Shown: positions 50,150 through 58,492 of the stretch, in pieces | Layout of the letters: each line of letters begins with the position of its first letter | Numbering within the stretch: the first letter of the stretch is position 1 | Origin: Pseudomonadota bacterium | Lineage (GTDB): Bacteria; Pseudomonadota; Alphaproteobacteria; Micropepsales; Micropepsaceae | Length of the DNA stretch: 64,000 nucleotides | Direction of reading: 5' to 3' | Assembly (NCBI GenBank): GCA_018241025.1 | Contig: JAFEEQ010000011.1 | Span: forward strand, 248,001-312,000 | Translations under genes and position numbers: made by a program | Notes under the pieces: model-generated | The model's input: only the letters and a program-made list of their open reading frames with translations | What the model was told of the DNA's origin: nothing | Database searches by the model: none

Positions 50150-52421
50150 CGCTGACGGACGATAATGCCATGGCCGCAGCCGCTATCATCGGCGAGAGCA
50201 GAATCCCGAAGGCCGGATAGAGCACGCCTGCCGCCACCGGTACGCCGACCGCGTTGTAGACAAATGCAAAAAACAGATTCTGGCGGATATTCCGCATTGT
50301 CGCCTGTGAGAGGCGGCGGGCGCGAACGATTCCGGTGAGGTCGCCCCCGAGAAGCGTCACGGCGGCGCTTTGCATGGCGACGTCCGTTCCCGAGCCCATG
50401 GCGATGCCGACGTCGGCCATCGCCAAGGCGGGCGCATCATTGACGCCATCGCCGGCCATTGCCACCACCCGACCTTCTTTCTTGAGCCGTGCGACCACAG
50501 CGCTCTTCTGTTCCGGGAGGACTTCAGCCTCGACGGATTCGATGCCGAGACGCTCAGCGACTGCATTTGCGGTGGTGCGATTGTCACCGGTCAGCATCAC
50601 AATGCGGACGCCATCGGCACGCAGCGCCGTCAGAGCTGCGGGCGTCGTTTCCTTGACTGGATCGGCGATGGCGAAGATTCCGGCGGCGCGGCCATCGACG
50701 CTGATAAAGATTGCCGTCGCACCCGTTTGTCGCAATTCGTCTGCCTTTGCGTCGAGCGCCGCCACGTCGATGCCTTGTTCGGCCATGAATCCCCGGTTGC
50801 CGATAAGCACCTGACGCCCATCGACCGTGCCGTTCGCTCCTTTGCCGGACGGTGCGTCAAACCCTTTAACATCAGGAAGGGCAAGGTTGCGCTTCGTCGC
50901 TTCCGCGACGATGGCAGCGGCGAGCGGATGTTCGCTCGCGCGTTCGACGCCCCCCGCCAGACGGAGCAACTCGTTTTCATCGAGATCGCGGGTCGCGACA
51001 ATGCTAACCACGGAAGGCTTGCCTTGCGTCAGCGTTCCCGTCTTATCGACCACTAGCGTATCGACGCGCTCCATGCGCTCCAACGCCTCGGCATTTTTGA
51101 CGAGAACTCCGACGCTTGCGCCCCGGCCGATCCCGACCATGATCGACATGGGTGTAGCCAGTCCTAAGGCGCACGGACATGCAACAATGAGAACCGTCAC
51201 CGCGGCGACCAGTCCGTAGGCAAGGCGTGGTTCGGGACCCCATACCACCCACGCAGCGAAGGCCAGAAACGCCACCACGATTACAGCCGGCACGAACCAG
51301 GCGGCGACCTGATCGGCAAGGCGCTGGATTGGCGCGCGACTTCTCTGCGCATCAGCCACCATCTGCACGATGCGTGCGAGCACGCTATCGCGGCCGACCT
51401 TCTGAGCGTTGATGACGAGTGTGCCCGATTGATTGATACTGCCGCCGATCACTTTTGCGCCGATCTCTTTGGAAACCGGCATGGACTCGCCCGTGACCAT
51501 GGATTCGTCGACGGACGACCGGCCCTCGACGACTTCTCCGTCCACCGCCACCTTCTCGCCGGGACGCACGCGCACTAGCTCGCCGACAACGATTTCTTCG
51601 AGTGGCACCTCTTCGTCGACTCCGTTCTTCAGGCGGCGAGCGGTTCGGGGTGCCAGATCGAGCAGCGCGCGGATGGCGCCCGAGGTGTGTTCTCGCGCCC
51701 GCAATTCGAGAACCTGGCCCAACAGCACCAGTGCCGTGATGACCGCCGCAGCCTCGTAGTAGACGGCCACCGTTCCGTCGTCCGCGCGGAAGGCTGGGGG
51801 AAACAGGCTGGGCAGCACTGTCGCGATGACGCTGTAGGCCCATGCCACACCGGTGCCCAGGGCGATCAGGGTGAACATGTTGAGGTTGCGCGTGACGAGC
51901 GATTGCCACCCGCGCACGAAAAACGGCCAGCCGGCCCAAAGTACGACAGGGGTGGCGAACGCGAACTGAATCCAGGTCGAGGTGGCATCTGGAATAAGCC
52001 GGTGCAATCCCAAAATCTCGCTTCCCATTCCGAGTGTGGCGACGGGTAGCGTCATCGCAACGGCGACCCAAAACCGCCACGCCATATCCACCAGTTCGGG
52101 ATTGGGGCTTGCCTCGCGCGTCGCGAGCAATGGCTCCAGCGCCATTCCGCAGATGGGGCACGCACCGGGATGATTCTGCCGGATTTGCGGATGCATGGGG
52201 CAGGTATAGATCGTGCCCGTAAGCGCGGGCTCTGAACTATGTTCAGTCTTGCCGAGATATTTGTCCGGACCGGCAACAAACTTCGCCCTGCACCTCTCCG
52301 AGCAGAAGTGATAGGTCGCGCCGTGATAATCTGCGTGATGCGCCGTCTTCGCCGGATTGACGGTCATACCGCAGACGGGGTCTTTCGCCGCGGATGGTAA
52401 CGGCGATTGCGGGCCGCTCAC
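50106..52421 (-). CDS. copA: Copper-exporting P1B-type ATPase
   Basis: The 771-residue ATPase has an N-terminal YHS-like domain (DPVCGMTVNPAKTAHHA ... YHFCSERCRAKF), a second metal-binding domain (YTCPMHPQIRQNHPGACPIC) and the P1B core. The membrane metal site is CPC (VACPCALGLATP, about residue 415), the phosphorylation site is DKTGTLTQ (about 457), and GDGVNDAPAL lies near the end. Cu+ is the likely substrate. It overlaps the DUF305 gene by 4 nt and the two are read leftward together. Confidence 0.95.
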   Translation of the reverse strand: MSGPQSPLPSAAKDPVCGMTVNPAKTAHHADYHGATYHFCSERCRAKFVAGPDKYLGKTEHSSEPALTGTIYTCPMHPQIRQNHPGACPICGMALEPLLATREASPNPELVDMAWRFWVAVAMTLPVATLGMGSEILGLHRLIPDATSTWIQFAFATPVVLWAGWPFFVRGWQSLVTRNLNMFTLIALGTGVAWAYSVIATVLPSLFPPAFRADDGTVAVYYEAAAVITALVLLGQVLELRAREHTSGAIRALLDLAPRTARRLKNGVDEEVPLEEIVVGELVRVRPGEKVAVDGEVVEGRSSVDESMVTGESMPVSKEIGAKVIGGSINQSGTLVINAQKVGRDSVLARIVQMVADAQRSRAPIQRLADQVAAWFVPAVIVVAFLAFAAWVVWGPEPRLAYGLVAAVTVLIVACPCALGLATPMSIMVGIGRGASVGVLVKNAEALERMERVDTLVVDKTGTLTQGKPSVVSIVATRDLDENELLRLAGGVERASEHPLAAAIVAEATKRNLALPDVKGFDAPSGKGANGTVDGRQVLIGNRGFMAEQGIDVAALDAKADELRQTGATAIFISVDGRAAGIFAIADPVKETTPAALTALRADGVRIVMLTGDNRTTANAVAERLGIESVEAEVLPEQKSAVVARLKKEGRVVAMAGDGVNDAPALAMADVGIAMGSGTDVAMQSAAVTLLGGDLTGIVRARRLSQATMRNIRQNLFFAFVYNAVGVPVAAGVLYPAFGILLSPMIAAAAMALSSVSVIGNSLRLRALHLE

Positions 52422-52891
52422 TTGTCGAGCCTCTTCATGATCCGCTTCATCTGATCGATTTCCGATTGCTGCGAGGAGATGATCTTACCGCACAGCTTCT
52501 TGATCTCCTGATCCTGAAGCGGCGCCTGCTGGCACATGAGAATCGCGCCGGCATGATGCGGGATCATGGATTTGAGAAATTGATCGTCCCCAATTCCTGC
52601 CTGATCTCGGATGCCGACCCAGAACAGTACAAGAGCCACCACGCTCGCGGCGATGATCGCTATGTTCGCCGCCTTGTTCGGATACATCGAGCCCATGAGC
52701 ATCAGCTCGAAGATGGCCATGGGAGCGACCATGAGTCCGGCCATATAGAACTGGTTGATGTTCGGATAGACGTTGGCGAAGCGGTCGACCATCGCGTACA
52801 TGAAGCCGAACATCGCGACGAAGGATAAAACCAACATGATCGCGAAAAAGACGTAGTGCATCTGGCCGTGTTTCTGGGTTTCCGACTTCAT
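52418..52891 (-). CDS. DUF305 membrane protein of copper operons
   Basis: The 157-residue protein has three membrane segments (YVFFAIMLVLSFVAMFGFMY and others, to about residue 95) and a C-terminal DUF305 helix pair: SMIPHHAGAILMCQQA with two His and Cys, and SSQQSEIDQMKRIM. DUF305 proteins are thought to bind copper with these His/Met residues. The ATG at 52891 is chosen because MKSETQKHGQMHY follows it. It precedes the ATPase in the same operon. Confidence 0.85.
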   Translation of the reverse strand: MKSETQKHGQMHYVFFAIMLVLSFVAMFGFMYAMVDRFANVYPNINQFYMAGLMVAPMAIFELMLMGSMYPNKAANIAIIAASVVALVLFWVGIRDQAGIGDDQFLKSMIPHHAGAILMCQQAPLQDQEIKKLCGKIISSQQSEIDQMKRIMKRLDK

Positions 52892-53079
52892 CGGGTAATC
52901 CTTCCCGCTTTCGCTGCCTCTTATGGTCATGAACGCGCTTGTTCGCTGCCTTGTTGCAGCGGTGAGACGCGCGCCCGCCAAGCAGTGCTCTCGGCACAAA
53001 GGTCAGCAATCGCAGGGCTTGGTGGTCAAGCGCGGAGATGCTGTGCCCTTCGGGGAGTGCCTGGCGGGCGCGGCTCGCG

Positions 53080-53364
53080 TTACGGCTTCGTGAACGCGAG
53101 ATGGATCGTGATGCTGTCGCCCGCCTTCACATTGGCAAGCGATACCGGCGGAAAGTGGACTTTCAGCGCCATGCCACTGGCCGTCACGTCGACGACGCCC
53201 GTCTTGCTGTCGACGGACGTTACGGTCGCGGTCATGTCGTGCATGCCCATCATGTTGTCCATCTTCATTCCGGGCATGTTCATGCTGCTCGGCTCGTGCG
53301 CCCATGTGGGGGAAGCCGTGAGCAAAAGAGCCGATGCAAGAACCATAATCTTCAGAGTACGCAT
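53080..53364 (-). CDS. cusF: CusF-like periplasmic copper chaperone
   Basis: The 94-residue protein has a signal peptide (MVLASALLLTASPTWA), a Met/His-rich segment (MNMPGMKMDNMMGMHDM) and a CusF OB-fold (TATVTSVDSKTGVVDVT ... LKVHFPPVSLANVKAGD). It would ferry Cu+ in the periplasm to the Cus pump. The 188 bp between it and the DUF305 gene contain no gene. AAGGAG precedes the start. Confidence 0.85.
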   Translation of the reverse strand: MRTLKIMVLASALLLTASPTWAHEPSSMNMPGMKMDNMMGMHDMTATVTSVDSKTGVVDVTASGMALKVHFPPVSLANVKAGDSITIHLAFTKP

Positions 53365-53402
53365 GTTGGTCTCCTTGTTGCCTTACTCGCTTAACGTCTC
53401 GT

Positions 53403-54002
53403 TCAATGATGATCGCCGTCATCCGGCTGCTTCATGCCAGGCATGTCCCGCATCATGTCGTCGTGATCTTCGGGCGCGCTCTTCACGATGGTTTTGTATT
53501 GCGCGGGCGTCAGCGCCGGTAGTTTTTGGAGGAACGCGACCATGTCCCAGATGAGCGTGTCGTTGTGCGTCGGACCCCAGGCGGCCATGCCTGTCATCTT
53601 GATGCCATGTTTTATGGTCCAGAACTCTTGCTGCGGCGTCAGATCGGTTCCGCGCGAGAACTCTGGTGCTCGCGGATAGAGGCCTTGGCTGATTTCGGTG
53701 CGCTCCATGCCGGGGGCGAGATGGCAGCCGCTACACATTTCGTTATAGAGACCGGCGCCGGCCGCGATCCGCTTCGGATCGCGTAGATCGGCGGGCACTT
53801 CGATGCCGGCCGAACGGACGGCGACCGACCGTTCACGCACGTTGTTCAGCAGCCAATAGACCGGCCCGGTGTGCGGGGCGTCGGCGGCAATGTTGTAGGC
53901 GCCAGCATAGATCAGAAGCCACGCCCCGCCGACGATGAAAACGAAAGCGCCGCCCGCCATCGCGGCAATGATGCGATTCCTGGTAATCCAGCCATTTTTC
54001 AT
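53403..54002 (-). CDS. Membrane-anchored c-type cytochrome
   Basis: The 199-residue protein has an N-terminal anchor (IIAAMAGGAFVFIVGGAWLL) and one cytochrome c domain with the haem site CSGCH (about residues 90-94). A C-terminal Met/His-rich tail (DHDDMMRDMPGMKQPDDGDHH) could bind copper. Such cytochromes occur next to copper resistance genes and may accept electrons from Cu+ or the multicopper oxidase, but this is inference. It is read leftward with the cusF-like gene. Confidence 0.85.
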   Translation of the reverse strand: MKNGWITRNRIIAAMAGGAFVFIVGGAWLLIYAGAYNIAADAPHTGPVYWLLNNVRERSVAVRSAGIEVPADLRDPKRIAAGAGLYNEMCSGCHLAPGMERTEISQGLYPRAPEFSRGTDLTPQQEFWTIKHGIKMTGMAAWGPTHNDTLIWDMVAFLQKLPALTPAQYKTIVKSAPEDHDDMMRDMPGMKQPDDGDHH

Positions 54003-54056
54003 CGTTCGGCCTGCCTCTCGCCCGTTAATTCCCTATACGCACCGGCCGGGCTCTTC

Positions 54057-54079
54057 CCTCTCTGGGGGCGGGAGAGAGG
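54057..54079. promoter_or_regulatory. Inverted repeat in the divergent region before the sigma-factor trio
   Basis: CCTCTCT and AGAGAGG form a perfect 7-bp inverted repeat around GGGGGCGGG between the cytochrome gene start (54002) and the cnrY-like start (54133). A TTTGACGCGG stretch follows at 54082. It may be an operator shared by both divergent units. Confidence 0.4.
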
Positions 54080-54132
54080 CCTTTGACGCGGGCGCGCGTA
54101 TATACTCTCGGGGCCATATCTGGAGGCGTAAC

Positions 54133-54408
54133 GTGATCGAACGGGAAATCGAGGCGCTGTCGGCACGCGACCGCGTTGAACTGGGAACACTCGAACGCGA
54201 TGTCTGGCAGCGTGCGGGCGAGCTGGCATCGTCGCGAAAGATGGGAAGGACGCTGGTTTCGCTGCAGGCGCTGGTCGTCGCTCTTTCAGTCGTCTCAAGT
54301 GCTGTTGCCGGTATTACCATGGCCAGTGAGCGCGCCAGGGCGTCCGGTGTTCTCAATCCCGGTGCAAACCTCGCCCCCTCCGCTCTCTTGTTCGGCAAGC
54401 GGCCATGA
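54133..54408 (+). CDS. CnrY-like membrane anti-sigma factor
   Basis: The 91-residue protein has a short polar N-terminus (sigma-binding part), one membrane helix (LVSLQALVVALSVVSSAVAG) and a small periplasmic tail ending PSALLFGK, like the CnrY tail. CnrY-type proteins hold the ECF factor CnrH at the membrane until CnrX senses metal. GGAGG precedes the GTG start. It overlaps the cnrX-like gene by 4 nt. Confidence 0.7.
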   Translation: MIEREIEALSARDRVELGTLERDVWQRAGELASSRKMGRTLVSLQALVVALSVVSSAVAGITMASERARASGVLNPGANLAPSALLFGKRP

Positions 54409-54848
54409 CCGGGCAGTGGCGGATGTTTCTGGCGATGCTAGTACTCACCATCGTCGCCGCGGGCTTTGCCGGCTGGGCCGGAGTCCAATACGGCGTTCAA
54501 CGTTCTGGCCAGACCGCCGATCTCGACACACTGCTGCACCGCGACCTCCACTTGGACACGGACCAGGACCACAAGATTCACACGCTCGAACAGCGCTATG
54601 GCGATGAAAGGACGCGCTTGCAGGCAGAAATGCAGGCCGCCAATCGCGACCTAGCGCGCGCGATCACCACCCATCACGCCTATGGACCCGATGCGCAACG
54701 CGCAATCGACCGATTCCATCGTGCGATGGGACTTCTGCAGGAGGCGACGGTCCGTCACATCCTTGCGATGCGCGCGGTTCTCTCGCCGCAGCAGGCGCAG
54801 ACATTCGACGGCACTATCGCGAAAGCCCTCGGCGCGGATGCGCCGTGA
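54405..54848 (+). CDS. CnrX-like periplasmic metal sensor
   Basis: The 147-residue protein has an N-terminal membrane anchor (MFLAMLVLTIVAAGFAGWAG) and a periplasmic helical domain. The CnrX metal-site pattern is present: His-x3-His (LHRDLHLDTD), Glu and His in HKIHTLEQ, and His-x3-Met (VRHILAMR). In CnrX these bind Ni2+/Co2+; the ligand here may be copper because of its neighbours. It is coupled to both neighbours by 4-nt overlaps. Confidence 0.82.
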   Translation: MTGQWRMFLAMLVLTIVAAGFAGWAGVQYGVQRSGQTADLDTLLHRDLHLDTDQDHKIHTLEQRYGDERTRLQAEMQAANRDLARAITTHHAYGPDAQRAIDRFHRAMGLLQEATVRHILAMRAVLSPQQAQTFDGTIAKALGADAP

Positions 54849-55423
54849 CATCGCCCGGTTCGCCGACCGACGAAGCCCTTGCTGCGCGCGCAAAGCTTGG
54901 AGAGCGCGCGGCTTTTGAAGAGCTCGTGCGGCGGCACAAGGATGGCCTCTACCGCTTCGTGAGGCGCTATGTCGGTCACGCCGATGATGCCTACGACGTG
55001 TTGCAGGATTGTCTGGCCTCGGCGTGGTTGGGCCTTCACCGCTACGAGGATGATCGTCCTTTTGCTCCCTGGATACGGACCATCGCGCTGAACAAATGCC
55101 GCGATTTCGGGCGGCGTCAGCGGGTCAGGGCATTCTTCTTGCGTGCCTTCGCTGCCGATCGTGAGGCCGGGGAAACAGTGGTCCCGGCAGTGGACGAAGC
55201 CGAACCGGACGCCGCGCTTGAAAGTGAACGGCTGGACCGCCTCGACCGAGCGATCGCGGAACTGCCGGCCTTTTACAAAGAGCCCTTGCTGCTCACCACC
55301 GCGGGCGGACTGTCGCACGACGAAGCGGCAGCGATGCTCAATACCACGGCCAAGGCAATCGAAATGCGGCTTTACCGCGCGAGGCGGAAACTTCAAACCG
55401 TGCTTGGAACGCCGGAGGGATAA
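54845..55423 (+). CDS. ECF RNA polymerase sigma factor (CnrH-like)
   Basis: The 192-residue factor has region 2 (FEELVRRHKDGLYRFVRRYV ... DVLQDCLASAW) and region 4 (LPAFYKEPLLLTTAGGLSHDEAAAML, then KAIEMRLYRARRKL). It should drive the metal-resistance promoters when released by the CnrY/CnrX pair upstream. It starts with GTG overlapping the sensor stop. The multicopper oxidase gene begins 50 nt downstream, probably in the same transcript. Confidence 0.9.
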   Translation: MTSPGSPTDEALAARAKLGERAAFEELVRRHKDGLYRFVRRYVGHADDAYDVLQDCLASAWLGLHRYEDDRPFAPWIRTIALNKCRDFGRRQRVRAFFLRAFAADREAGETVVPAVDEAEPDAALESERLDRLDRAIAELPAFYKEPLLLTTAGGLSHDEAAAMLNTTAKAIEMRLYRARRKLQTVLGTPEG

Positions 55424-55473
55424 GCGGCTTTGCCGCGTATACCTTTCGACGGCTTTTTCCAGCACGAGTTCCC

Positions 55474-57390
55474 ATGACCGATCTTCGACCGCGGCCCGAT
55501 GCCCTTCTGTTGCCGAACCGCAGGCGGTTCGTTCAAGGCTTGGCGGTCGTGGGCGGTCTGGCAACGACGGGATTGCTGGGGTCGGCCCGCGCGGCGGCAT
55601 CCGCGCCGGCGACCGTGACTGGCGACCGCTTCGATCTGACGATTGGACCGCAGCCGATCAATATTACCGGCCGTCCCAGGATCGCGACGGCGGTCAACGG
55701 TTCGGTCCCGGCGCCGATCCTAAGATTTCGGGAAGGCGACGAAGTGACAATCAATGTCACCAATCATCTCGATGAACCAACCTCCATTCACTGGCATGGC
55801 GTCAAGCTGCCGAATCCGATGGATGGTGTGCCCGGCCTGACCTTCAAGGGCGTCATGCCGGGGGAGACATTCACTTACCGCTTTCCGATCATTCAAAGCG
55901 GCACTTATTGGTATCACAGTCACAGCGGCATGCAGGAGCAGACGGGACTCTACGGGCCGTTGATCTTCGAACCGCGCTTGAAGGAGTCCTACGCCTTCGA
56001 CCGCGACTATGTCGTGATGCTGTCCGACTGGACCGACGAAGACCCAATGACGGTCGTCGCGAATCTGAAGCAGCAGGGCGACTACTACAATTACGGCCAG
56101 CGCACCCTCGGCACCTTTGTGGGGGACGCGAAGCGCATGGGTCTCGGTCCGGCCATCCAGGACCGTCTGATGTGGGGCAACATGCGTATGAGCCCCACCG
56201 ATATCATGGACGTGACGGGCTCGACCTACACATTCCTCGTCAACGGGCAGCCGCCGGCCGCCAACTGGACGGGACTGTTCGCAAAGGGCGAGCGCATTCG
56301 CCTTCGCTTCATCAACGGGTCTTCCATGAGCACTTTCGACGTGCGCATCCCGGGCCTGATGATGACGGTCGTGCAGGCGGACGGCACCGACGTCGAACCG
56401 ATCGATATCGAGGAATTCCGGATCGGCGTCGCCGAGACCTATGACGTGATCGTCACGCCGAAGGATGCCGATGCGTACACGATCTTCGCGCAGGCTCAGG
56501 ATCGCAGTGGCTTCGCGCGCGCAACGCTTGCGAGTCGGGAGGGTCTCGCCGCCGCCGTCCCGCCGATGGATCCGCGGCCCATGCGCAGCATGACCGACAT
56601 GGGCATGGGTAGTATGAACATGGAAGGCATGTCGGACATGGATATGTCGGGGAGCCCGTCGCCGCCGCCGCCGAAGCCCGCCGCGATGCCAGGGATGGAT
56701 ATGAGCCGCGGCAACATGCCCGACATGCCGGGAATGTCGCCGACACCGCCCACCTCGAACGGCGGTATGGGTGGCATGGACATGTCGAAGGGCACTGAGC
56801 CGATGGCTGCGATGCCGGGCATGTCGATGCCGGGCATGACAACGACGCCCGATAGCGTTCCAGTGAGCAACGCCGATGGCGTCGATCCGATGACACTCAA
56901 GGACAATCCCGCGGTCGACAACGTCGCGACGGACACCAAGAACCGTCTGGCGGAAGCGGGTGACGGACTTGATGGCAACGGCCGCCGCGTCCTCACTTAT
57001 GCCGACCTCGGCGCGCTCGCGAAGTCAGACAACGCAGCGCCGACGCGGGCAATCGAATTTCACCTCACCGGCAATATGGAACGCTGGATGTGGGGCTTTG
57101 ACGGCAAGAAGTTTTCGCAGAGCGGCCCGATCAAAGTGAAGCTCGGCGAGCGCGTTCGCTTCACGCTCATCAACGACACGATGATGGAACATCCGATCCA
57201 TCTGCACGGCTTCCTGTTCCAGGTCGAGAACGGCAAGGACAATCCGCCCTTCAAACACACGGTGAACGTGAAGCCGGGCGAGAAGATGAGCTTTGTCTTC
57301 ACGGCTGACACGCCCGGCAACTGGGCGTTCCATTGCCATCTGCTCTATCACATGGAAATGGGCATGTTCCGCACGGTGGTGGTGTCATGA
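55474..57390 (+). CDS. copA: Multicopper oxidase CopA (periplasmic)
   Basis: The 638-residue oxidase has a twin-arginine signal (RRRFVQGLAVVGG), three cupredoxin domains and the four copper motifs HWHG, HSHSG, HPIHLHG and HCHLLYHMEMGM. A Met-rich insert (about residues 370-455, many MxGM/MDM repeats) is typical of CopA/PcoA and binds surplus Cu+. It oxidises Cu+ in the periplasm. It overlaps copB by 4 nt. Confidence 0.96.
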   Translation: MTDLRPRPDALLLPNRRRFVQGLAVVGGLATTGLLGSARAAASAPATVTGDRFDLTIGPQPINITGRPRIATAVNGSVPAPILRFREGDEVTINVTNHLDEPTSIHWHGVKLPNPMDGVPGLTFKGVMPGETFTYRFPIIQSGTYWYHSHSGMQEQTGLYGPLIFEPRLKESYAFDRDYVVMLSDWTDEDPMTVVANLKQQGDYYNYGQRTLGTFVGDAKRMGLGPAIQDRLMWGNMRMSPTDIMDVTGSTYTFLVNGQPPAANWTGLFAKGERIRLRFINGSSMSTFDVRIPGLMMTVVQADGTDVEPIDIEEFRIGVAETYDVIVTPKDADAYTIFAQAQDRSGFARATLASREGLAAAVPPMDPRPMRSMTDMGMGSMNMEGMSDMDMSGSPSPPPPKPAAMPGMDMSRGNMPDMPGMSPTPPTSNGGMGGMDMSKGTEPMAAMPGMSMPGMTTTPDSVPVSNADGVDPMTLKDNPAVDNVATDTKNRLAEAGDGLDGNGRRVLTYADLGALAKSDNAAPTRAIEFHLTGNMERWMWGFDGKKFSQSGPIKVKLGERVRFTLINDTMMEHPIHLHGFLFQVENGKDNPPFKHTVNVKPGEKMSFVFTADTPGNWAFHCHLLYHMEMGMFRTVVVS

Positions 57391-58142
57391 GAACGTCGAT
57401 CATCGCCGCTTTCGCCGCGTTCCTTCTCGCCGCCGGCACGAGTGCCGCCGCGGCCGACCACATGAGTATGGGCGGATCGAGCGAAGCTGCGCCCTTCGGC
57501 GCTCCCGTCGACGACCAGCATGTGTTCTATCATGCGATGCTGAGTGAGTTCGAAGGCCGTTTTGGCCGTGACTCTAGTTTCCGGTGGGAAGGCGAAGCTT
57601 GGGCCGGAACCGATATGAACCGCGTGCTTCTGAGGACCGAAGGCGAAATCATTGGGGGCACGGTCGAGGACGGCCAGCAGGAGCTTTTCTACAGCCATCC
57701 GATCAGCACGTATTTCAACGCCCAGGCTGGCGTGCGCTACGATCTCGACGATCGTCCCGGCCGCGGCTGGGCTGCTTTCGGTATCGAAGGCCTTGCGCCG
57801 CTTTTCTTCCATGTCGCCGCGACGGCTTATGTCAGCGACACCGGCCACTACGGCGCAAAGCTTGAAGGGGACTACGATCTCCTGCTGACCCAAACATTGA
57901 TCCTGCAGCCGCAGATCGAGATGAATTTCTACACCAAGGACGATCCGGCGCGTCTCACTGGCAGCGGGTTGTCGGACATCGATACTGGGTTGAGGCTTCG
58001 CTACGAGTTCAGCCGGAAGTTCGCGCCCTATATCGGCGTCACCTACGAGAGCAAGTTCGGACAATCAGCGAACTTCGCCCGCGCCGCCGGCGAAGGCGTT
58101 TCAGATTTCCGGTTTACCGTGGGGGTGCGGGCATGGCTTTGA
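57387..58142 (+). CDS. copB: Copper resistance protein B (outer membrane)
   Basis: The 251-residue protein has a signal peptide (AFAAFLLAAGTSAAAA) and a CopB beta-barrel domain (FEGRFGRDSSFRWEGEAWAG; VRYDLDDRPGRGWAAFGIEG; LRLRYEFSRKFAPYIGV). It ends with a hydrophobic barrel strand. CopB partners CopA. The usual Met-rich N-terminus is very short here (HMSMGG). The ATG at 57387 overlaps the copA stop. Confidence 0.94.
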   Translation: MRTSIIAAFAAFLLAAGTSAAAADHMSMGGSSEAAPFGAPVDDQHVFYHAMLSEFEGRFGRDSSFRWEGEAWAGTDMNRVLLRTEGEIIGGTVEDGQQELFYSHPISTYFNAQAGVRYDLDDRPGRGWAAFGIEGLAPLFFHVAATAYVSDTGHYGAKLEGDYDLLLTQTLILQPQIEMNFYTKDDPARLTGSGLSDIDTGLRLRYEFSRKFAPYIGVTYESKFGQSANFARAAGEGVSDFRFTVGVRAWL

Positions 58143-58465
58143 TGAGCAGAACCGTTTTGGCGTTGGCAGCGGGATGTTTCGCAAGTCCTACCTTCGGCTC
58201 CGACAATTTGGTGTTTCTCAAATTGAGCGGACACCGCTTTGTACCGGCTGAGATTCACGTCGAGGCAAACGTACCAACTACCGTTTCGATCACCAATGAG
58301 GACGATCAATCGGACATCTTCGTTTCGAATTCGCTGAAGGCTAAGAAGGTGATCGCGGCGCACACCACAGGGACGATGCGATGGCGCCCGCTGGCACCGG
58401 GACGCTATCCCTTCATCGCGGAATTTCAGGCCGATACAGTCCAGGGCATAGTCGTCGCCGAGTAG
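58133..58465 (+). CDS. Cupredoxin-like secreted protein
   Basis: The 110-residue protein has a signal peptide (VLALAAGCFASPTFG) and a cupredoxin-like beta-sandwich (LKLSGHRFVPAEIHVEANVP; RWRPLAPGRYPFIAEF). The Cys and C-terminal His/Met ligands of blue copper proteins are not seen, so it may bind copper differently or not at all. Two starts are possible, 58133 (10-nt overlap with copB) or 58142 (TGATG coupling). Confidence 0.8.
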   Translation: MALMSRTVLALAAGCFASPTFGSDNLVFLKLSGHRFVPAEIHVEANVPTTVSITNEDDQSDIFVSNSLKAKKVIAAHTTGTMRWRPLAPGRYPFIAEFQADTVQGIVVAE

Positions 58466-58492
58466 CGGTGGCCATTCCGTTGCCGGCCTTGA

